Shown here one piece after another: positions 7,384 to 13,479 of a stretch of 16,229 nucleotides of DNA (position 1 is the stretch's first letter; each line of letters opens with the position of its first letter). The notes under the pieces were generated by a model, which was not told where the DNA came from, did not search any database, and saw nothing but the letters and a program-made list of their open reading frames with translations. A program made the position numbers and the translations under genes. The stretch comes from Gemmatimonadales bacterium (GTDB taxonomy: Bacteria > Gemmatimonadota > Gemmatimonadetes > Gemmatimonadales > GWC2-71-9): the NCBI GenBank assembly GCA_013812695.1, contig JACCSZ010000188.1, positions 1 to 16,229 on the forward strand. The letters are read 5' to 3'.

Positions 7384-8372
7384 CAGCGCCTGCGGTCCAC
7401 GACGTACGTGATGGCCGCCCGCAGCGCGTCGCGTGCCGGGGAGGGAGTCAGCGCGTCGAGTTCCCCATCGGCCTGCTGCGCCAACTGGAGCGCCCGCTCC
7501 CGGGCGTAGTCCAGCCCGCCCGCCTCCGCCACGGCCCCGATGATCTCGCCGATGCGCGGATCGTCGGGCTCGGGGGTGTCCATGAGCGCCTGCACCTGCC
7601 GGCGGCCCGCCGCGTCCATTCGAGGGAGTGCCGCGATCAACGGCAGGGTCACCTTGTGCTCGCGGAGATCGGATCCGGTCGGCTTGCCGGTCACGCCCGG
7701 GTCGCCCACGTAGTCGAGCAGATCGTCGACGATCTGAAACGCCATGCCGAGCGCCTCGCCATAGCGCCGGAGCGCCGAGCGCTCGGCAGGCGAGGCCCGC
7801 AACGCGCCCACCTCGCAGGCGCCGGACAGCAGCGAGGCGGTCTTGGCCTGGATGAGCAGGTCGTAGGACTCCTCGGAAAACTCGAGCGGCTCGTGCGCCA
7901 GCAGCTGGCGCATCTCGCCCACCGTCATCTGGTTCGTGACCCGGCTCAGCACCCGAAGCGGCTCCAGGTCGTCCAGGCGGACCAGCTCGATCACGGCTCG
8001 CGAGTACAGGTAGTCGCCCATGATGACCGACACCTGGTGGCTGAACAGCGAGTTGATGGTCGGCATCCCGCGCCGGAGCACCGAGTGGTCCACCGAGTCG
8101 TCGTGGACCAGTGTGGCCAGGTGGATCAGCTCGATGACGGCCGCGAGGGTGATCGTCCGCTGATCGCGCCCGCCCGTGGCCTCGTCGGCCAGCAGCAGGA
8201 GCGTCGGCCGGAACATCTTGCCTTGCATCTGGAAGAGGTGTGAGTTGACCTCGGCGATGAGACCGAAGTCCGCCTCCACGATCCGGTGCAGCTCCTGCGG
8301 CACCCGCTCGAGGCGACCACGCACCGGCCGCTGAAGATCGGCGAGCGTGATCGGCGCGATTTGTGAGCTCAT
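7383..8372 (-). CDS. Long-chain trans-polyprenyl diphosphate synthase (IspB/HepT type)
   Basis: The product has 329 residues. It condenses isopentenyl diphosphate onto allylic diphosphates to make the long side chain of respiratory quinones, probably menaquinone. Family motifs appear in order: GKMFRP (51-56, substrate binding), the first aspartate-rich motif HDDSVD (D91, D92, D95) with RRG at 100-102, the K177-T178 pair, and the second aspartate-rich motif DDLLD (216-220). The small residues ahead of the first motif (HLATLVHDD) fit long-chain rather than farnesyl or geranylgeranyl synthases. The usual DLREGKxTLP stretch reads DLREHKVTLP. The exact chain length cannot be read from sequence, so no symbol is given. 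The start overlaps the TPR gene stop by 4 bases (ATGA), and the stop overlaps the DUF4321 start by one base. Confidence 0.94.
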   Translation of the reverse strand: MSSQIAPITLADLQRPVRGRLERVPQELHRIVEADFGLIAEVNSHLFQMQGKMFRPTLLLLADEATGGRDQRTITLAAVIELIHLATLVHDDSVDHSVLRRGMPTINSLFSHQVSVIMGDYLYSRAVIELVRLDDLEPLRVLSRVTNQMTVGEMRQLLAHEPLEFSEESYDLLIQAKTASLLSGACEVGALRASPAERSALRRYGEALGMAFQIVDDLLDYVGDPGVTGKPTGSDLREHKVTLPLIAALPRMDAAGRRQVQALMDTPEPDDPRIGEIIGAVAEAGGLDYARERALQLAQQADGELDALTPSPARDALRAAITYVVDRRR

Positions 8373-10603
8373 TCCCGCCGTCCCGCGGTGAGTCGGTGAA
8401 TGCGATCGCTGAGGTCCATGAACCGGATGTCCACGGCCATGGCCCGCTCGTAGCTGGTGACGGCGTCGGCGCCCTTCCCCTGCGCCTCGAGCGCGCGGCC
8501 GAGCCAGTAGATCAGTCCGATCTTGGCCTCGTCGCCGCCCTCGGCCTCGACTGCCCGGCGGAGGACTGATTCCGAGACGGCGAACTGTCCCTTCTCGAAA
8601 AATGCCATGCCGAGCGCTTCGGAAGTGCGCAGTCGTCCATCGGGCGCACGCAGCGCTTTCTGGAATTCCGCGATCGCCTCGTCGAGCAGTCCCATTTCCT
8701 TGAAGGCGACGCCGAGATCGTAGTGTGCCTGGTAATCGTCGGTATCGAGATTCTCATCGATCCCGCGCTTGAACTGCTCGAGAATCTCCTTGAACTCCCG
8801 TTGCTCGTCTTCGTCGTGCGGCTCGCGCCGGTCGATCCGCATGCGTGTATCCCGCGGACCGGCATCTTCCAGAATCATCGACCCCAGGTCGACGAAGCCG
8901 TCTCCGCTCCCGGCGGCCAACGCCTCCGGTTGTGGCGCTGGCAGCGAGGGAGGCGCCGGTGCCGGCCTCGAGGCCGGCGACGGGGAGGCGGCCATGGTGT
9001 CGTGCGAACGCCTCGGCGGGTCGAGCGCGGCGATCGCGGCGGACGCGCGCGCGTTGTCCGGATCGTGCTCCTGCACGCGGCCGTACACGGCCAGCGCCTT
9101 GTCGGTGGCCCCGGCCCGCCCGAGCGCGTCCCCCAGCGCCAGGTAGGCGTCGAGCAGCGGGGCGCGGTCGCCGGTACGGAACGCCAGCTCGACGCGCTTC
9201 TGGTGATGGTGAATCGCGTCGGGCTCGAGCATCACCAGCCGGTCGGCGATCGCCCACGCTCCGCCCCAGTCCTCGACGCGCTCGTACCCCTGCAGCGAGA
9301 GCCGCATCTCCTCGGCGGAGCGAGCAAGATCGCCCGTCAGCAACAGGCAGTCGGCCAGCTCGCGGTGGAGATCGGGATTCTCGGGATCGTCGACGATCCG
9401 ATCCTCGAGCTCGTGCAGCTCGCCCGCCGTCGGCTCGGCGGCCGCGGAGTCGATGAGGGGCAGCCCGGCGGTAGGCGCCACCGCTTCGATGAAGTCGAGG
9501 TCCATGTCCGAATCTGCCGCGGCGTCGGCAGCGTTCACGGCCGCCGTCAGGTCGAGGTCGTTCGGGACGTCGAGCAGGCCGTCGGCCGACTCCGTCTCGA
9601 ACCCTCCCGCGTCGGCCCGATCGAGCTCGTCCAGCGGCGCGCCCTCGAACTCGAGAACCTCCGCCGCGGCGTCGAGCTCGAGACCCGGCAGCGAGTCCAT
9701 CGGGTAAGTCTCGAGATCCTCATCAGCGGTCTGCTCGATACCGAGGAGCGGCGCGGCGTCCGCAAAGGCCGCACCGGGCTCGCCGGGAGGGCCGAGCGCG
9801 TCGAACTGCGTCGGCTCGAGCCCCTCGGGTGGCGGCGCTTCGACCTGCAGCACCAGGTCGGCCATGGGCGGCGGCGGGGGCACGCCCTCGGGTCCCGTTC
9901 CATGCCCTTTGGGTGCCGTTGGCAGATCGAACCCGGTATCGAGAAAGACCAGGTCGCCACGGGCGGGCGCGTGGACGGGTGGCCGCGCCGCGGGGGTATC
10001 CGCGGCCGACTTCCCGGCGTCCCCCGCCGCCGGGGCAGCCGGCGGGCGGCCTTTCGCCTCGAGGTCGCCGGCGATCTTGGCCAGCTGCTCGAGCGCCTCT
10101 TCGTCGCGCGAAGCCGCCCGAAGCAGCTCGATCAGCATCATCCGGATGTCCTGGGCGCCGGAGAACTGATCGGCGAACTCCTTGATCGACTGGAACGCCG
10201 GATCGAGCTGGCCGAGTGCGTTCATGCGCTCGAGGAACTCGATCAGGTTTCGCTTGGCCTCGATAACGACGTTCTTGCGCGCGTGGAGCTGCGCCAGCTT
10301 CAGGTAGGTCTGCGTGCGGCCGGGATTGACCCGCAGGATCTTGCCGCAGAGCGCGATGGCGTTGTTGAAGAAGCCCTGGTCCGCATACAGATCGACCGCG
10401 CGCTCGTAGGAGCGCACGGCCGCGGCGGTGTCATTGATCTTGAGGTAGAGGTCGCCTACGCGATTGTACAACGACAGATCGGGGCTGCTCTCCGCCCCGG
10501 ACTCGATCTGCTGGATGGCTTTCAGGTAGACTTCGATCGCCCTCCGCCAGTCCTCCTTCTGCTCGAACTTCCGTGCCGAGTCTTTCAGCTTTTCCAGATT
10601 CAT
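8369..10603 (-). CDS. Large TPR protein with acidic linkers (function unknown)
   Basis: The product has 744 residues and begins MNLEKLKDSARKFEQKEDW at ATG 10603-10601. The frame stays open further upstream into hutH, but that part overlaps hutH and has no TPR character. Residues about 1-180 carry TPR helices (VGDLYLKINDTAAAVRSYER, FFNNAIALCGKIL). About 180-390 is a Pro- then Asp/Glu-rich, probably disordered linker with a run of five prolines (GVPPPPPMADL). About 390-545 contains more TPRs (HRELADCLLLTGDLARSAEE). After a second linker, the C-terminal block (about 610-744) starts QFKRGIDENLDTDDYQAHYD and continues LGVAFKEMGLLDEAIAEFQK. No signal peptide or membrane helix is seen, so it is likely cytoplasmic. 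The design resembles myxobacterial-type TPR scaffolds in general; I do not recognise a specific function. Confidence 0.87.
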   Translation of the reverse strand: MNLEKLKDSARKFEQKEDWRRAIEVYLKAIQQIESGAESSPDLSLYNRVGDLYLKINDTAAAVRSYERAVDLYADQGFFNNAIALCGKILRVNPGRTQTYLKLAQLHARKNVVIEAKRNLIEFLERMNALGQLDPAFQSIKEFADQFSGAQDIRMMLIELLRAASRDEEALEQLAKIAGDLEAKGRPPAAPAAGDAGKSAADTPAARPPVHAPARGDLVFLDTGFDLPTAPKGHGTGPEGVPPPPPMADLVLQVEAPPPEGLEPTQFDALGPPGEPGAAFADAAPLLGIEQTADEDLETYPMDSLPGLELDAAAEVLEFEGAPLDELDRADAGGFETESADGLLDVPNDLDLTAAVNAADAAADSDMDLDFIEAVAPTAGLPLIDSAAAEPTAGELHELEDRIVDDPENPDLHRELADCLLLTGDLARSAEEMRLSLQGYERVEDWGGAWAIADRLVMLEPDAIHHHQKRVELAFRTGDRAPLLDAYLALGDALGRAGATDKALAVYGRVQEHDPDNARASAAIAALDPPRRSHDTMAASPSPASRPAPAPPSLPAPQPEALAAGSGDGFVDLGSMILEDAGPRDTRMRIDRREPHDEDEQREFKEILEQFKRGIDENLDTDDYQAHYDLGVAFKEMGLLDEAIAEFQKALRAPDGRLRTSEALGMAFFEKGQFAVSESVLRRAVEAEGGDEAKIGLIYWLGRALEAQGKGADAVTSYERAMAVDIRFMDLSDRIHRLTAGRRE

Positions 10604-10652
10604 GCGGCTCGGGCTGAGAGAAGTGACCGGAGATAAGGCTCGGAGTGAGCGA

Positions 10653-10681
10653 AAGATACCGGCCTGCGATACCTCCGGCAA
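10653..10681 (-). promoter_or_regulatory. Possible sigma-70-type promoter for the TPR - prenyl synthase - DUF4321 - tatA operon
   Basis: On the minus strand TTGCCG (10681-10676) and TATCTT (10658-10653) are separated by exactly 17 bases; each box matches 4 of 6 consensus positions. Transcription would begin near 10646, leaving a leader of about 43 bases before ATG 10603. It lies in the 92-base gap between hutH and the TPR gene, as expected for an operon start. Confidence 0.4.
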
Positions 10682-10697
10682 GCGCGCCGTCGGCGCT
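10681..10697 (-). terminator. Weak hairpin at the hutH stop codon
   Basis: AGCGCCGACGGCGCGCT (minus strand) can form a stem of about 7 base pairs with one bulge and a three-base loop, overlapping the TAG stop of hutH. Only two Ts follow, so it is at most a weak terminator. It lies just upstream of the proposed TPR promoter. Confidence 0.25.
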
Positions 10698-12225
10698 ACA
10701 GTTGGCCGGGATCGAGCTCGCCGGTGGCGACCGCGCGGGCCAGTCGCTCGAGGTCTGGCGAGGGAGGACGATCGCGTTCGAGAGGGGGAACGGCCGGCGT
10801 GAGACGGCGGAGGCGCCGGTGCAATTCGCCAACGCCCCGGCCGGGGGCGAGCGGCTTGAGGAACTCCAGCGCCTGGGCGCCGCAGAGCAGCTCCGCGGCC
10901 ACGACGTGCTGGGCGTTCGCCAGGATCCGCTGCGCCTTCCAGGCCGCCGCCATGCCCATGGGCACGAAGTCTTCCTGGTTGGCGTCGGTCGGGATCGACC
11001 CGATGCTCGCCGGCATCGCGATGGCTCGGGACTCGGCCACGAGCGACGCCGCGGTGATCTGTACCATCATCAAGCCGCTGCACAGGCCGGGATCGTTGGT
11101 GAGAAATGCCGGGAGCCCCTGCGACAGATCGGGATTCACCAGCCGCTCTACCCGGCGCTCGGCGATGGCCTGCAGCGTCGTCAGCGTCATCGCCAGCAGG
11201 TCGAGCGCCTGGGCCACCGGTTGACCATGGAAGTTGCCGCCGGAAACGACGGCGCCGTCGTCGAACACCAGCGGGTTGTCAGTCGAGGCGTTGAGCTCGA
11301 TCGCCACGGTGTCATGGGCGAAGCGGATCGCGTCGGCCACCGCGCCGAACACCTGGGGAGCGCAGCGAAGACTGTAGGCGTCCTGGACCCGGGGATCGTC
11401 CTCCCGATGCGATTCCCGGATCTCGCTCTCGACCAGCAACGCGCGCATGAGGTCGGCGGCCTCGATCTGGCCGCGGTGCGGACGCGCCGCATGAATGCGG
11501 GGGTCGAGCGGCGCGGGCGTTCCGCGCAGCGCCTCGAGGCTCATCGCCGCGGCGCCCACCGCAGTCCGCCAGAGCACTTGGGCGTCGTGCACCAGCAGGG
11601 CGAGGAGCGCGGTCTGCGCCTGGGTTCCGTTGATGAAGGCGAGCCCTTCCTTGGGCGCGAACCGGAACGGCGCGAGGCCGGCGGCCTGCAATGCGGAGCC
11701 GGCGAGGCCAACCCCGTCACCGGCGAGCACGTCCCCTTCGCCCATCAGCGCGAGGCCGATGTGGCTGAGCGGCGCCAGATCGCCGCTGGCGCCCACGCTG
11801 CCCTGTTCCGGCACGAATGGCACGATGCCCGCGTTGAGCATCGCGACCAACGCGTCGACCAGCTCGGGACGCACACCACTGGTCGGCCGGAGCAGCACGT
11901 TGGCCCGCAGCAGCATCACCGCGCGAACCACGGACGCGGACAGCGGGGCGCCCACGCCGGCCGCGTGACTCCGGATGAGATTGGCCTGCAGCTGATCGAG
12001 CCGATCCGGCGCCACCCGCACGTTCGCCAGCTTGCCGAAGCCGGTGTTGATCCCGTAAATCGTCTGCCCGGACGCGATGGCCGTCTCGACCAGCCGGCGG
12101 CTCCCGAGCAGTGCCTGCCGCGCCGCGGCATCCACCGCCACGCGCACCCCCGTTTCGCGGGCCACGCGCGCCACCGTCGCCACCGTCAGCGACGCGCCGT
12201 CGAGCGTACACTCTGATTCGGACAT
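10696..12225 (-). CDS. hutH: Histidine ammonia-lyase
   Basis: The product has 509 residues, the standard length. It deaminates L-histidine to trans-urocanate, the first step of histidine breakdown, in the cytoplasm. The MIO prosthetic group forms from A146-S147-G148 in GSVGASGDLAPLSH. The active-site tyrosine Y57 lies in YGINTGFGKL. The S86-H87 pair in LIRSHAAG is the histidine-type substrate selector (tyrosine lyases have HL, phenylalanine lyases FL). NASTDNPLVF and GGNFHGQPVA are also conserved. The usual EDHVSMG motif reads EDFVPMG (E418-G424), a variant that could affect activity or specificity. No hutU, hutI, hutG or hut regulator is in the window. ATG 12225-12223 has no strong ribosome binding site; a TTGAAA box at 12260-12255 is near but its -10 partner is poor. 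Confidence 0.93.
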   Translation of the reverse strand: MSESECTLDGASLTVATVARVARETGVRVAVDAAARQALLGSRRLVETAIASGQTIYGINTGFGKLANVRVAPDRLDQLQANLIRSHAAGVGAPLSASVVRAVMLLRANVLLRPTSGVRPELVDALVAMLNAGIVPFVPEQGSVGASGDLAPLSHIGLALMGEGDVLAGDGVGLAGSALQAAGLAPFRFAPKEGLAFINGTQAQTALLALLVHDAQVLWRTAVGAAAMSLEALRGTPAPLDPRIHAARPHRGQIEAADLMRALLVESEIRESHREDDPRVQDAYSLRCAPQVFGAVADAIRFAHDTVAIELNASTDNPLVFDDGAVVSGGNFHGQPVAQALDLLAMTLTTLQAIAERRVERLVNPDLSQGLPAFLTNDPGLCSGLMMVQITAASLVAESRAIAMPASIGSIPTDANQEDFVPMGMAAAWKAQRILANAQHVVAAELLCGAQALEFLKPLAPGRGVGELHRRLRRLTPAVPPLERDRPPSPDLERLARAVATGELDPGQL

Positions 12226-12282
12226 GGCCCGAAGTAACTCCGCCCCCGCGTGGGTTTCAACCCCTGGGGGGAACGGCGGGCG

Positions 12283-12358
12283 GATGGAAAGACGGAAAGA
12301 CGGGAAGACGGAAGGACGGAAGGACGGAAAGACGGAAGACGGGAGACGGGAGACGGGC
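12283..12358. repeat. Purine-rich short tandem repeat, GACGGAAR (8 bases) changing to GACGGGA (7 bases)
   Basis: Six 8-base units run from 12283 to 12330 (GATGGAAA, GACGGAAA, GACGGGAA, GACGGAAG twice, GACGGAAA). Four 7-base units follow from 12331 to 12358 (GACGGAA, GACGGGA twice, GACGGGC). Apart from the C in each unit the plus strand is all purine. The last units put three GGG runs four bases apart. It lies 58 bases upstream of hutH. Short frames through it encode only repetitive Arg/Lys/Asp/Gly peptides and are not genes. Confidence 0.9.
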
Positions 12359-12364
12359 CAAAGG

Positions 12365-12454
12365 TCCTGGCATCCCGAGCGCCGCGAGGGATTTACTTCC
12401 GCTGGGCTCGAACTCGGCCCGGCAAGATCCCTCGCGGCGCTCGGGATGACAGGA
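12365..12454. repeat. Palindromic repeat element with 22-base perfect arms (REP/MITE-like)
   Basis: The left arm 12371-12392 begins CATCCCGAGCG; the right arm 12427-12448 ends CGCTCGGGATG and is its exact reverse complement. Beyond one mismatch, the outer bases TCCTG (12365-12369) and CAGGA (12450-12454) also pair, so the stem can reach about 28 base pairs. The 34-base loop contains a small nested hairpin (GGGC/GCCC). The element starts 18 bases after the stop codon of the lipoprotein gene, so it could also end that transcript, though no long T-tract follows. No coding potential is seen. The core CATCCCGAGCG...CGAGGGAT resembles dispersed palindromic repeats that I recall from many bacterial genomes. 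Confidence 0.9.
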
Positions 12455-12472
12455 GCGCCCGCGTCCGCCGAG

Positions 12473-13330
12473 CTACCGCTCCCGGCTGCCGGTCCGTGTC
12501 ACGATCAGCTCCGGGTTGCCGGGATCGGTCTGAAAGGCCCAGTCGAGAATCAGAAAGTTCTGCCCGACGTGCGAAACACGGATGGCGCCGTAGCGCTTGA
12601 AGCCGTCGCCACCGTCGGTCTCGAAGACGTATCCGTACCCTGGAAGCGCCAGGATGCCGGTGTCGCGATAGGCGCGATCGGCGGCAAAGTCGATCGAGGC
12701 AAGATCCTCGGTCGGGTCGGCCTCGTCATAGTATTCGACGCCGGTGCCCAGGCGGATCGGCGTGAGGAACAGGTCACCCGCGCCATCGCGATCCACCGCG
12801 AAGTCGATGTCGCTCGCGCCGCCGGATCGAACGAGCCCCAGCTCGGTGCCCTGCGAAGCCCCGTCGCCGTTGAGGTCGTCCCAGAACCGGAACCCGCTGC
12901 CGACTGACTGGAACTGAAAGGCGTAGACCAGCACGTTCCGGGTGTCGGGACGCGGAGTGTCGGCGCGGCGCGGCGACCGGCCGCTCTCGAACCCATCCAC
13001 GCTCACCGCCGTCACGCTGAAGCAGCGCGAGATCCCGTTCGCGAGCGCGCCGACCACGAACTCGGGCGCCACGGTCGTCCCCTCCAGTTGCCAGCTGGTG
13101 CCGCACTCATCGAGATCGAGATTGTAGGTCGTACTGTAGACGCGGTAGTTCTGGAAGTTACCGGGGTCGGCCGTGTATGCGTTGTCGCTCCAGTCCAGGG
13201 CGACGGCACCGTCCAGCGTCACGCTGGAGAGGTCGGCCGGATCGTCCGGCGGCACCCCGGGTCCGGTCCGGTCGTCGGAGGAACAGGCGGCGGCCAGCAT
13301 CAGGACGACCGGTATCCACCAGGCGCGCAT
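12473..13330 (-). CDS. Predicted outer-membrane lipoprotein with fibronectin type III-like domain
   Basis: The product has 285 residues. It starts MRAWWIPVVLMLAAACSSDD at ATG 13330-13328, a lipoprotein signal peptide with lipobox LAAAC and modified cysteine C16. The residues after it are Ser-Ser, with no Asp at +2, so sorting to the outer membrane is likely by the rule known for enterobacteria. Residues about 31-125 look like a fibronectin III-type beta domain (GAVALDWSDN, FQNYRVYST, GISRCFSVTAVSVDGFES); C76 and C103 could form a disulfide. Residues about 130-285 are a second domain with Asp/Gly-rich stretches (FWDDLNGDGASQGTELG) that I do not recognise. The frame continues upstream into lptD, but that part is a shadow and the lipoprotein signal fixes the start. 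The spacing from lptD (149 bases) allows separate transcription, but no good promoter is evident. Confidence 0.8.
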   Translation of the reverse strand: MRAWWIPVVLMLAAACSSDDRTGPGVPPDDPADLSSVTLDGAVALDWSDNAYTADPGNFQNYRVYSTTYNLDLDECGTSWQLEGTTVAPEFVVGALANGISRCFSVTAVSVDGFESGRSPRRADTPRPDTRNVLVYAFQFQSVGSGFRFWDDLNGDGASQGTELGLVRSGGASDIDFAVDRDGAGDLFLTPIRLGTGVEYYDEADPTEDLASIDFAADRAYRDTGILALPGYGYVFETDGGDGFKRYGAIRVSHVGQNFLILDWAFQTDPGNPELIVTRTGSRER

Positions 13331-13479
13331 AACGGACTCTCTGTTGGGGTTCAGCGCAATATCAGCAGGTCGCATGCCAAGGCCGCCCGGCGGGGGCGAG
13401 CCACGCACATCGACGTACGACGTGAATTTAGCGGCCGCTCGGGGTCGGCTTGTACCGCCTGAAGGACACTGCGCCGGGT

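Noticed and set aside
8723..10636. Long plus-strand open frame (637 codons) opposite the large TPR gene
   Set aside because: It is antisense to a convincing TPR gene, has Arg/Gly/Leu-rich composition without recognisable domains, and arises from codon bias in GC-rich DNA.
10604..11083. Upstream extension of the large TPR gene by 160 codons into hutH
   Set aside because: It overlaps hutH coding sequence, shows no TPR or signal sequence, and a plausible promoter lies between hutH and the inner ATG at 10603.
10645..12216. Plus-strand open frame of 523 codons opposite hutH
   Set aside because: It mirrors hutH almost exactly and has no recognisable domain; hutH has complete catalytic motifs.
12252..12263. 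GGGTTTCAACCC inverted repeat upstream of hutH as an operator
   Set aside because: Arms are only five bases and overlap the putative -35 box. No hut regulator gene is present, so the match could easily be chance.
12286..12358. Tandem repeat considered as a CRISPR array or a coding repeat
   Set aside because: Units are only 7-8 bases with no spacers, no cas genes are near, and frames through it give only repetitive charged peptides.
13331..13479. Search for a promoter or terminator between lptD and the lipoprotein gene
   Set aside because: AT-rich bits such as TAAATT and GATATT occur, but none has a -35 box at acceptable spacing, and no clear stem with a T-tract was found.
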